Below, one piece after another: positions 1-6,023 of a stretch of 12,766 nt of DNA. The stretch spans positions 1-12,766 of the forward strand of contig JAEOTI010000570.1 of the NCBI GenBank assembly GCA_016839955.1. Direction: 5' to 3'. The DNA is from Candidatus Hodarchaeota archaeon (GTDB taxonomy: Archaea; Asgardarchaeota; Heimdallarchaeia; Hodarchaeales; YT1-057). Made by a program: the position numbers and the translations under genes. A model generated the notes under the pieces. It saw only the letters and a program-made list of their open reading frames with translations, did no database searches and was not told where the DNA came from. Each line of letters begins with the position of its first letter. The stretch's first letter is position 1.

Positions 1-394
1 AAAAGGTGTTATTCTGGATCATGTTATCGTATTGTTCATCAGAAATTTTACTAAGAAAAGTCCCAGCCTCCATAATTAAAGCTGAAGTTTCATAAAGGTT
101 TGCCAGGAGTATAAATTTCGCTGGAAGAGTTTTCAACCCTTTTTTCAATTTAAGGAAATCATCTGAAATACGATAGAGTTTTTGTTTTAGGTAGGTGTTG
201 GGAGCTTCTTCTTCACGACCTATTAGCATTTTAATATCCTCTAACTTTTTTAAATGATAATATACGGTGTTACGATGGATTCCTAGATTCTCAGCTATTG
301 TTTTAGCATTAATTTCACCAGATTTAATGACTTGAAACATTATAGCCATCTTTATAGGGTCCACCATCATATCTATAAGCGTTTTTTCGTCCAA
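1..394 (-). CDS. Winged-helix (ArsR-like) transcriptional regulator, C-terminus cut by window edge
   Basis: The minus-strand frame is open from a TTG at 394-392 to the left edge (131 codons, 3' end missing). An in-frame TAA lies eight codons upstream of that TTG, no ATG intervenes, and AGAGGA sits 6 nt before it, so TTG is the likely start. Residues ~8-55 form a winged helix-turn-helix: DPIKMAIMFQVIKSGEINAK, then IAENLGIHRNTVYYHLKKLE, a typical recognition helix of ArsR-like regulators (NTVYYHLKKL). The rest is helical (KGLKTLPAKFILLANLYETS) and probably serves dimerisation or effector binding. No metal-binding cysteines are visible in the part present, so metal sensing is not supported. The gene diverges from the aldo/keto reductase, and control of that gene or of itself through the shared gap is plausible inference. 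Family call is firm; ligand unknown. Confidence 0.8.
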   Translation of the reverse strand, partial: MDEKTLIDMMVDPIKMAIMFQVIKSGEINAKTIAENLGIHRNTVYYHLKKLEDIKMLIGREEEAPNTYLKQKLYRISDDFLKLKKGLKTLPAKFILLANLYETSALIMEAGTFLSKISDEQYDNMIQNNTF

Positions 395-427
395 TGTGAT
401 TCCTCTGACTTTTTCAATTTACAGAAA

Positions 428-440
428 CCTTTTTTAATCT
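428..440 (-). promoter_or_regulatory. TATA-box-like element for the winged-helix regulator
   Basis: Read on the minus strand this is AGATTAAAAAAGG. Its centre lies about 40 nt upstream of the TTG start at 394, which would place transcription start near 408 and leave a short leader containing AGAGGA. It is a match by eye to an archaeal TATA box in AT-rich DNA, so it is weak evidence. Confidence 0.3.
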
Positions 441-444
441 TTGG

Positions 445-468
445 GATATTCTAATTATTGTGATATTC
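445..468. repeat. Direct repeat GATATTC, possible operator
   Basis: GATATTC occurs at 445-451 and again at 462-468, 17 bp apart, inside the 92-bp gap between the divergent regulator and the aldo/keto reductase (start 487). Paired half-sites in such a gap are where an archaeal winged-helix repressor could bind. The motif is short and AT-rich, so chance occurrence cannot be excluded. Confidence 0.3.
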
Positions 469-486
469 GAAAAGATGTGATAAGAA

Positions 487-1560
487 ATGACCGTCTTAAA
501 TAAAGAAAAAATGGTAATTCAGTCCCCAATTGGGATTGGTTGTAGGTTATGGGGTTCTATTGATCCTATAAAAGCTCAAAAGTTAATAAATTGTGCCTTA
601 AAATATGAAATCAATTTTTTTGATACTGCTGATATTTATAGTAAAGGAAAATCTGAAGAAGTTCTAGGAGTTGCATTAGGTCAAACTGAACGAAAAAAAG
701 TTATAATTGCGACGAAAGGAGGTATGAGGTCTCATAATGGCAGACATACACAAGACTCTTCTCCTAAATATCTTAATAAAGCGATAAATGCGAGTTTAAA
801 AAGGCTTCAGACTGATTATATTGATCTATATCAAATTCACTATTATGATCCAGTCACCAATCCTCAGGAAGTAGCACTTTGTTTGAAAGAATATCTAGAA
901 ACTGGGGAAATAAAAGCAATAGGCCTGTCAAACCTTAATTCAAGTGATTTACATCATTGGTTATCTCAAGATTTTGTCAAACCTATTTCGCTTCAATTAC
1001 CATGGAACATGCTTCAAAGAGATTCAAGAGAAGTAATCGAAAAAGCAAATCAAGCTAATCTTACAATATTAGGATACACTCCTCTTCTAGCAGGATTATT
1101 TACCGAAAATATACCTGATAGTCTACGCAAGGAAATTCCTCCTAATACAATGACCATTGCAGAAGAATATCGATCAATACTTCAAAGTTGGGCAGAAAAA
1201 CATGGTCTTTCTATATCTGAAGCTGCGATCCTTTGGACTTTATACAGTCTGGAAACAAACATCACTTTATTGGGAGTAAGGGGAAAAAAACATCTAGAAA
1301 CATGTCATAAACTTCTTAGACTCCATTCTAATTCTAAATTTAAAGAGGAAATTTTAGAATTTGCAAATCGGTTACCCGAAAAACTCCCTGGGACCATAAT
1401 AACTCAGAAGGTCATCAATACTTTGAAAGGTTGGGATAATACCAATTTAGCTACTATTGCCATGGGAATCAATTTACCTGTCCCTAATGATGTCAAAAAA
1501 GGAAACGATATAGAAATCGACATCTTCACGGGAAAATTTGTTAATATTAAATCAATTTAA
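487..1560 (+). CDS. Aldo/keto reductase
   Basis: A 357-residue NAD(P)H-dependent oxidoreductase of the aldo/keto reductase superfamily, expected to be a cytoplasmic TIM barrel that interconverts carbonyls and alcohols. The complete catalytic tetrad is visible: D46 and Y51 in FFDTADIYSKGKSEEVLG, K77 in IIATKGG, and H118 in DLYQIHYYD. The late cofactor-binding stretch LLGVRGKKHLETC (~275) replaces the usual IPG..xxxQxxEN pattern. The last ~45 residues (LATIAMGINLPVPNDVKKGN, then DIEIDIFTGKF) extend beyond the usual barrel end and may form a small beta appendage. The start at 487 gives a good N-terminus, but there is no clear Shine-Dalgarno; M9 (position 511) is the alternative. It diverges from a winged-helix regulator that may control it. 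Substrate cannot be deduced. Confidence 0.92.
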   Translation: MTVLNKEKMVIQSPIGIGCRLWGSIDPIKAQKLINCALKYEINFFDTADIYSKGKSEEVLGVALGQTERKKVIIATKGGMRSHNGRHTQDSSPKYLNKAINASLKRLQTDYIDLYQIHYYDPVTNPQEVALCLKEYLETGEIKAIGLSNLNSSDLHHWLSQDFVKPISLQLPWNMLQRDSREVIEKANQANLTILGYTPLLAGLFTENIPDSLRKEIPPNTMTIAEEYRSILQSWAEKHGLSISEAAILWTLYSLETNITLLGVRGKKHLETCHKLLRLHSNSKFKEEILEFANRLPEKLPGTIITQKVINTLKGWDNTNLATIAMGINLPVPNDVKKGNDIEIDIFTGKFVNIKSI

Positions 1561-1642
1561 TCTGAATAAATAAATCTAAAATATAATAGTTGTTTTTATG
1601 TGGATGTTGATAGAAAAAGTAAACTGAAAGCAATAATGGAAG

Positions 1643-1951
1643 ATGGGAAGCAAATTGGGCGATATAAAAAAAGAGATCAGAAAATCTACCGAACACATTT
1701 GTCAGAGTTGCGCGGGGTCGCTCACGACACTTGATGCAAAAGGAACTGAAGCTGATGGGTCAGTAAGTGAATATTACTGTCGTGACTGTTATCTTGATGG
1801 TCAATTCACTGAACCTGAAATCACAATGAAAGAAATGATTGAGGGACTCGTTGCTAACACAGCAAAAACTACAGATCTTACCATAGATGAAGCCAGAGAC
1901 TATTTAGATAATATATTTCCCACTCTAAAGAGATGGGCGTTGAATAAATAG
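1643..1951 (+). CDS. Small zinc-ribbon protein (PF12674-type putative zinc ribbon)
   Basis: A 102-residue protein whose four cysteines form two knuckles, C20-C23 (HICQSCAGSL) and C46-C49 (YYCRDCYLDG), as expected for one bound zinc. The order CQSC, then an ADGS..EYYC..CY..G.FTEP block, then helical EARDYLDNIFPTLKRW matches my memory of the family Pfam calls putative zinc ribbon (PF12674). Bacterial and archaeal members are short and have no firmly established function. An in-frame TAA immediately precedes the region, so ATG 1643 is the first possible start; GGAAG directly abuts it. It lies 82 bp after the aldo/keto reductase on the same strand and could be co-transcribed. Family assignment is fairly secure; role unknown. 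Confidence 0.85.
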   Translation: MGSKLGDIKKEIRKSTEHICQSCAGSLTTLDAKGTEADGSVSEYYCRDCYLDGQFTEPEITMKEMIEGLVANTAKTTDLTIDEARDYLDNIFPTLKRWALNK

Positions 1952-1975
1952 TTAAAACTGAGACAAATTTAATTT

Positions 1976-2039
1976 TGATTCTAGAATCGATGAAGTGTTC
2001 AGCACAACCGTTTCTTTCATCATAGTCGTCTGTTATCAA
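1976..2039 (-). pseudogene. Remnant of a methyltransferase 3' end (second copy of the neighbouring gene's tail)
   Basis: Read on the minus strand this gives LITDDYDERNGCAEHFIDSR. The intact methyltransferase at 2355-3182 ends with SNDPSIWGCAEHFIYFGVKT, so GCAEHFI is identical and similarly placed. At DNA level 1990-2009 matches 2377-2396 at 18 of 20 bases, and both mismatches there are synonymous third-position changes (GAA/GAG, CAC/CAT). An in-frame TAA upstream (near 2045) and the lack of the preceding methyltransferase body show that this is not a working gene. It is best read as the last trace of a tandem paralogue or of a partial duplication. Confidence 0.45.
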
Positions 2040-2044
2040 ATATG

Positions 2045-2220
2045 ATTATTTATAGCAGCGACTATCCTCATAAGCAATCTTATAAAGAGGCCCCGCTAGA
2101 ACAGTTAAGCGGGATACCTGTCCCCATATAGGACACAGGCCTTGTTATCGTCTCAATCATCTCACTCGGCATAGTTCCGGGTTCGCCTTATTCTGTGGAT
2201 GCTTACTATTGATCACCTCA
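2045..2220 (-). ncRNA. Candidate structured RNA: GC-rich, hairpin-rich island behind a TATA box
   Basis: This stretch is much richer in G+C than its surroundings and encodes no full protein. On the minus strand it can fold several hairpins. Positions 2117-2139 form an 8-bp stem with one bulged base. Positions 2092-2113 form a perfect 6-bp stem (CCCGCT/AGCGGG) with a 10-nt loop. Positions 2070-2083 pair ATAAG with CTTAT. In the 2117-2139 stem, position 2122 against 2133 is a G-U pair on the minus strand but a C-A mismatch on the plus strand, which favours minus as the RNA sense. A TATA box at 2241-2249 would start transcripts near 2219. I checked 5S rRNA, tRNA, SRP RNA and RNase P by eye and none fits. 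The alternative is the 3' end of a decayed TnpB-type element. Ends are approximate. Confidence 0.4.
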
Positions 2221-2240
2221 ACTTATTGTTAGCTCTATTT

Positions 2241-2249
2241 CTTTATATA
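2241..2249 (-). promoter_or_regulatory. TATA box (TATATAAAG) upstream of the structured island
   Basis: On the minus strand the sequence reads GGTATATAAAGAAATAG, one of the best archaeal TATA matches in the window. It sits about 26 bp before 2219, just where the hairpin-rich stretch begins. No minus-strand protein gene starts within the next 200 bp, so it points to an RNA transcript, or to the remnant promoter of a lost gene. Confidence 0.4.
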
Positions 2250-2346
2250 CCATGTTAGACATCACTGAAAAATCATAAAGATAGATCTAATAATATTTGA
2301 TATTATTTGTTTATAAAATCGCGAACTATAATGGTCGCTTGAATTT

Positions 2347-2364
2347 CTTGAATATCAAGTTTTT
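2347..2364 (+). terminator. Short hairpin plus T-run (weak terminator candidate)
   Basis: CTTGAATATCAAG (5-bp stem, 3-nt loop) is followed by TTTTT on the plus strand, in the region where plus and minus transcripts converge. The hairpin overlaps the methyltransferase stop codon (TGA, 2355-2357 on the minus strand). Archaeal termination depends mainly on T-runs, and five Ts is marginal. Confidence 0.25.
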
Positions 2365-3182
2365 ACCCCAAAATAAATGAAATGCTCAGCACAACCCCAA
2401 ATAGACGGATCATTTGAAGTCTCAATTATAAATTGAATCCAACGCTCCCAATGTTCTGGAGTTTGGCTGATTAAGTTGGTTCCTTCTCTTAACCCTCCAG
2501 AAAGTCCTTCAGATGAAGCGAGATCCAGAGTCTCAAAGCCATAATTTTCAATCCATTTCTGAAGTTCGATTGGCGTGAATAAGTAGTTGTCTGGATTGTT
2601 ATCATGAGCTAAATGAGTTCCAGAGGTTAGAATTCCCTCATATTGAGGAAGGAAAATCAATTCTGGACGATTTTTGAGAAGATTTCTTATCCTACCATAA
2701 CGATTAATCGCTCCAATTACCAGTAATCCTCTTGGTTTTAGAACGCGTTTCAATTCACACATGGCATTTTTTCGATCCTCATATATAATCAGGTAGGAAA
2801 GTGGATGTAATGCCAAAATTACATCGAATTTTTCATCTTCAAAACAGAGGTTTGTGATAGAACCCTCAACAAACCCATATAGATTTTGTTGTACGGACAA
2901 AGATTTCTTGCTAGACTTTTCACGTGCTAATTTAATCATTCTTGGACTCAAATCTAAAAGAGTTGTTTTATGTCCTCGTTCAGCTAATTCAAATAAGTGT
3001 CTTCCTGGTCCTCCTCCAACATCTAATATCTTGCTTTTAGGAGGAAGAAACCGGTTTAGATGATGAAAAGTGACTATCCATTCTAATTGGTGAAAACCAT
3101 CCTTGAATAATCGATTCCACTCGTCATATTGGTCAAAATATCTTAATACAGATTCATAGTTTGTCTTCTTCATATTCCGCAT
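2355..3182 (-). CDS. Class I SAM-dependent methyltransferase
   Basis: A 275-residue enzyme with the Rossmann-type methyltransferase fold. Motif I is ILDVGGGPGRHLFELAERG (residues ~52-70), which binds SAM. D77 in LLDLSPRMI ends strand 2 and would hold the ribose hydroxyls. FEDEKFDVILALHPLSYL (~114-131) covers strand 4, and LKRVLKPRGLLVIGAIN (~134-150) the post-motif helix and strand 5. The C-terminal part (FTPIELQKWIENYGFETLDL, then GCAEHFIYFGV) is typical of the methyltransferase_11/25-like group acting on small molecules or unknown substrates. ATG 3182 and ATG 3173 (M4) are both possible starts; neither has a good Shine-Dalgarno. It diverges from the sirtuin with 33 bp between starts. Its 3' end is echoed by a remnant at 1976-2039. 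Substrate unknown. Confidence 0.88.
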   Translation of the reverse strand: MRNMKKTNYESVLRYFDQYDEWNRLFKDGFHQLEWIVTFHHLNRFLPPKSKILDVGGGPGRHLFELAERGHKTTLLDLSPRMIKLAREKSSKKSLSVQQNLYGFVEGSITNLCFEDEKFDVILALHPLSYLIIYEDRKNAMCELKRVLKPRGLLVIGAINRYGRIRNLLKNRPELIFLPQYEGILTSGTHLAHDNNPDNYLFTPIELQKWIENYGFETLDLASSEGLSGGLREGTNLISQTPEHWERWIQFIIETSNDPSIWGCAEHFIYFGVKT

Positions 3183-3204
3183 AAAAAGAAATACGATTAA
3201 AGAA

Positions 3205-3210
3205 GGAGAT
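3205..3210 (+). promoter_or_regulatory. Ribosome binding site GGAGAT deciding the sirtuin start
   Basis: GGAGAT lies 5 nt before ATG 3216. The next in-frame ATG at 3249 (MKNVIQ) has no comparable site, so the longer N-terminus is preferred. Confidence 0.6.
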
Positions 3211-3215
3211 TATCA

Positions 3216-3992
3216 ATGCAAAAACAGCTTATTATTGAATTGATTGAGATGAAAAACGTCATTCAAGTAGCAAAAATAATTGCAAAATCGAAATATCTCG
3301 TTGCGTTCACGGGTGCGGGTATCTCTACTGAGTCTGGATTGTCTGACTATCGAGGACCTGATGGAGTTTGGACTCGCCGAGACAAAGGGTTGCTTCCTAA
3401 ACCAGATCCAAGAATTAATGATGTTAGACCGAATCCTGGTCACAAAGTTCTTGTTGATTTTTACAAATCTGGAATTTTGAAGTTTCTTATTTCACAAAAT
3501 GTTGATAATTTACATAGAAAATCAGGTATTCCCTTAGATATCTTAGCTGAACTTCATGGCAATCATTCTCTCATGAAATGTCTCAATTGTGATAAACGAT
3601 TTGAGAAAGATGACATTGGTTGGGATAATCAGGTTTTCGGTAATGGTTATCGTACTTCTCCCCAAATCCCAGGTCAACCTACCTGCCCTCATTGTGAGGG
3701 GCGAATAATTTCTTCTATTGTTAATTTTAATGATCCTATGCCTGAACAGGAGATGAAGAAGGCATCTTACCATTCTGAACAATGTGATGTTATGCTTGTA
3801 ATAGGTTCATCATTATCAGTATATCCCGCAACAGATATGCCAAAAATAGCGAAAGAAAATGGTGCGGTTGTCATAATCATAAATCAGGGTCCTACAGAAC
3901 TTGATCATATTGCTGACATTCGAATTGAAGGTAAAGCAGGGGAATTCTTGTTTACCATCGCTGAAGAGGTAAATACGCTTATTTCTCAGTGA
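3216..3992 (+). CDS. Sirtuin NAD-dependent protein deacylase, SIRT6/7-like
   Basis: A 258-residue Sir2-family enzyme that would use NAD+ to remove acyl groups from lysine, releasing nicotinamide and O-acyl-ADP-ribose. Motifs in order: FTGAGISTESGLSDYRGPDG (31-50) and GVWT (50-53) bind NAD; QNVDNLH (94-100); catalytic H114 in ELHGN; four zinc cysteines C122, C125, C157 and C160; GSSLSVYPA (197-205); and INQGPT (222-227). The usual FGE.LP segment is replaced by VNFNDPMP. The short GP.GVWT loop, LISQNVDNLH, SGIPLDILAELHGN, and the SIIVNF..PMP stretch resemble human SIRT6 and SIRT7 more than bacterial CobB, by recalled sequence comparison. A GGAGAT site fixes the start. Partner or substrate not evident; chromatin proteins are a natural guess in archaea. 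Confidence 0.93.
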   Translation: MQKQLIIELIEMKNVIQVAKIIAKSKYLVAFTGAGISTESGLSDYRGPDGVWTRRDKGLLPKPDPRINDVRPNPGHKVLVDFYKSGILKFLISQNVDNLHRKSGIPLDILAELHGNHSLMKCLNCDKRFEKDDIGWDNQVFGNGYRTSPQIPGQPTCPHCEGRIISSIVNFNDPMPEQEMKKASYHSEQCDVMLVIGSSLSVYPATDMPKIAKENGAVVIIINQGPTELDHIADIRIEGKAGEFLFTIAEEVNTLISQ

Positions 3993-4046
3993 GTTCCTCT
4001 TCTAATAATTTATTTTTGGTAATCCTTACTGGAAGAGAATAATAAC

Positions 4047-4054
4047 TTTTTTTT
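4047..4054 (+). terminator. T8 tract downstream of the sirtuin
   Basis: Eight consecutive Ts lie 55 bp after the sirtuin stop on the sense strand, the usual form of an archaeal intrinsic terminator. No stable hairpin precedes them, and none is required in archaea. Confidence 0.45.
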
Positions 4055-4081
4055 GGTTGAAAATGGAGTACTTTCTTTATC

Positions 4082-4092
4082 ATAAATTTATC
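4082..4092 (+). promoter_or_regulatory. TATA-like element for the first TPR gene
   Basis: ATAAATTTATC is centred near 4087, about 33 bp before the first possible TTG start (4120). Transcription would begin around 4112, leaving a short leader. Match by eye only. Confidence 0.3.
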
Positions 4093-4119
4093 TTGAGAAA
4101 AGTGAAAGAATATTACTAA

Positions 4120-5634
4120 TTGCTAATTTCTGAAGGCCTGTTTTTGTCATCAAAACTTGATCATGCAAAAGAATTGCGAAAGAAAGGGAAATTTTCTGAA
4201 GCGATTAATCTAATTGAAGAAGTTCTATCTTCGGGTCAATTTGATGATCCACGAGCAAAAACAATCTGTCTAAATGAATTTAGTCATAATAAATGGCAAA
4301 TAGGACAACTAGATGATGCAGAACAGTACGCTAATGAAGCTTTATTGTTGAGTACTGAATTTGCGGACAATCTTGGACAAAAAAATGCGTTACATAATTT
4401 AGGCGTAGTTATGCGAAGAAAGGGAAAAATAGACAAAGCCATCAATTTTTTGAACCAAAGTTTGAAGATTCAGGAAGAAGTAAAAGATAAACCTGGTATT
4501 GCAACTATTCTAAATAATTTAGGTAATGTTTATTGGCAAAAAGGTAATTTAGAAATCGCTGAAGAGTATCATCACAAGAGTCTTACTATAAGGAAGCAAC
4601 TAGGGAATCCATTTGATATTTCTGCTTCTCTAAATAACCTTGGAGTAATCTATTGGCAAAAAGGTCAGTTTGAGAAAGCTGTTGATTTCTATAATAAGGC
4701 TTTAATTATTGATAAAGAGATAGAAAACCCAAAACACGCTATTACGCTTCATAACATTGGGATCATCCATTCTGAACGTGGACATCTAAAAGAAGCTGAA
4801 AATGCTTTTCAAAAAAGTCTATCTCATTTCAACAAGGCTAATAATCTTGAAGGTGAAGCTTCTGCTCTCAACAACCTTGGTGTTTGTTATCTAAGAATGC
4901 AAGATTTAATAAAAGCAAAAATAAACTTGAATGAGAGCTTAAGGTTATATAATCAACTCGGAAATAAGGATGCAATTGCCGAAGTCTATTATCAACTAGC
5001 ATTAATTGAATTACTTTCTGATTCAATTCAATCCGCAGAAAACCAAATTAACAAATTGGCAGAAGTTGCCAAGGATTCCCAACTCGAAGAGATAGAACTA
5101 AGATATGTCTTAGCAACGGGTTGGTTGAATCTTAAAAAACATGAACTATCTTCTGCTCTAAAACTTGGAGTTCGAGCAAAAGAACTTGCAATCAAGATTC
5201 CATACTTCGAATTGGAAATCGAGGCCATTCAGCTTTTATTACAAGGCTCATTACAACTTTATTCAATTACAAATAACATAGAACATGAGAAACGAATAGA
5301 AACGCTTTGTATTGAGTTGGAAGAACTTAGCAAACGTGAAAGACTTCATTCAGCTTATGTAGAAACGAAATTGATCCGAGGGCTTCTTAAACAAGCAAAA
5401 TTTGATTTAGAAGACGCTAATCTACTTTTCAGGGCAGCGAAAAAATCTGCTGAAAAACGAGGTATTACACGATTAATTCAGAAAGCCCAACAGCAAATTG
5501 ATCAACTTCAAAAAAAGCTACTTATATTCCAAAATCTACAAGAAATATCGCCCCAGGCTTATGAAAATGCACAATTTAAAGAAATACTTTCTTATCTTAA
5601 AGAAGCACAAGTATATCTACGACAAACAAGCTAA
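4120..5634 (+). CDS. TPR-repeat protein with C-terminal helical module (paralogue of 7730-8974)
   Basis: A 504-residue, probably cytoplasmic scaffold made of TPR repeats with a 40-residue period like that of kinesin light chain. Successive A helices begin near residues 90 (LHNLGVVMRRKGK), 130 (LNNLGNVYWQKGN), 170 (LNNLGVIYWQKGQ), 210 (LHNIGIIHSERGH) and 250 (LNNLGVCYLRMQD), with degenerate repeats before and after. Two central repeats share TATTGGCAAAAAGGT exactly 120 bp apart. From ~305 to the end it aligns with the C-terminal part of the other TPR protein, including RERLHSAYVETKLIRGLL and a coiled-coil-like tail. An in-frame TAA abuts 4120 and no in-frame ATG is near. TTG 4120 opens the frame; TTG 4144, with GAAGG 7 nt upstream, is a good alternative start. 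It converges tail to tail on the CBS gene with 10 bp between stops. Binding partner unknown. Confidence 0.9.
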   Translation: MLISEGLFLSSKLDHAKELRKKGKFSEAINLIEEVLSSGQFDDPRAKTICLNEFSHNKWQIGQLDDAEQYANEALLLSTEFADNLGQKNALHNLGVVMRRKGKIDKAINFLNQSLKIQEEVKDKPGIATILNNLGNVYWQKGNLEIAEEYHHKSLTIRKQLGNPFDISASLNNLGVIYWQKGQFEKAVDFYNKALIIDKEIENPKHAITLHNIGIIHSERGHLKEAENAFQKSLSHFNKANNLEGEASALNNLGVCYLRMQDLIKAKINLNESLRLYNQLGNKDAIAEVYYQLALIELLSDSIQSAENQINKLAEVAKDSQLEEIELRYVLATGWLNLKKHELSSALKLGVRAKELAIKIPYFELEIEAIQLLLQGSLQLYSITNNIEHEKRIETLCIELEELSKRERLHSAYVETKLIRGLLKQAKFDLEDANLLFRAAKKSAEKRGITRLIQKAQQQIDQLQKKLLIFQNLQEISPQAYENAQFKEILSYLKEAQVYLRQTS

Positions 5635-5644
5635 TTTTTGGAAT

Positions 5645-6022
5645 TCATCTTTCAGATAGGAACGCCCAACAATCTCCTATAGTTACAACTCCTAATAATT
5701 TACCATGTTGTGCCACAGGAACGAGTGGAATGTTATGGCTATTTAATATCTCGAAAGTTTCTTCCACAGAAGTTTTGAGGTCAATTGGTTCAATTGAATA
5801 CATAATTTCTTTGACTAGCACATCATGTGGGTCTTTTCCTTCTGCAACAACTTTAGTAGTTATTTCAAAATCAGTAACAATGCCTAGAATTGATTCTCCA
5901 TCTAAAACAACTAAATCTGGGATACCTACATCTCGAATTACTTTCGCTGCCTCAACAACAGTAGCAGCAGATTGAATTATTTCATATTCGTCATCAATCC
6001 TTAATCTGGCAACTTTTGGCAT
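5645..6022 (-). CDS. Two-CBS-domain protein
   Basis: A 125-residue protein consisting of little more than a CBS (Bateman) pair, a module that in known families binds AMP, ATP, SAM or related ligands and tunes a partner. CBS1 covers ~12-60 (ATVVEAAKVIRDVGIPDLVV, then ILGIVTDFEI). CBS2 covers ~72-122 (IMYSIEPIDLKTSVEETFEI, then LLGVVTIGDCWAF). ATG 6022 is chosen because a perfect GGTGA sits 8 nt upstream, inside the end of the preceding gene. The alternative TTG 6037 would put that site inside the coding region. The upstream gene's stop ends 1 bp before this ATG, so the two are almost certainly an operon with coupled translation. The natural inference is that this protein regulates the MscS-like/AbrB membrane protein. 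Ligand cannot be told from sequence. Confidence 0.92.
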   Translation of the reverse strand: MPKVARLRIDDEYEIIQSAATVVEAAKVIRDVGIPDLVVLDGESILGIVTDFEITTKVVAEGKDPHDVLVKEIMYSIEPIDLKTSVEETFEILNSHNIPLVPVAQHGKLLGVVTIGDCWAFLSER

Positions 6023-6023
6023 A

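Noticed and set aside
2165..2190. 5S rRNA-like motif CGAACCCGGAAC on the minus strand
   Set aside because: It resembles loop C/helix III of 5S rRNA, but the complementary helix III strand is missing upstream, loop E and the closing helix I cannot be formed, and the flanking sequence does not fit.
2160..2205. RNase P RNA-like CACAGAA and CCCGG motifs
   Set aside because: Short resemblances only. The order and spacing are wrong, and no CR-I or P4 partner strand is present in the island.
2854..3063. Open frame opposite the methyltransferase, and similar frames opposite or inside other genes (3213-3782, 5028-5228, 5730-5975, 6200-6385, 7672-7872, 8302-8529, 10173-10376)
   Set aside because: Each lies within a well-supported gene in another frame, has no recognisable domain, and lacks its own ribosome site. 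They are shadows.
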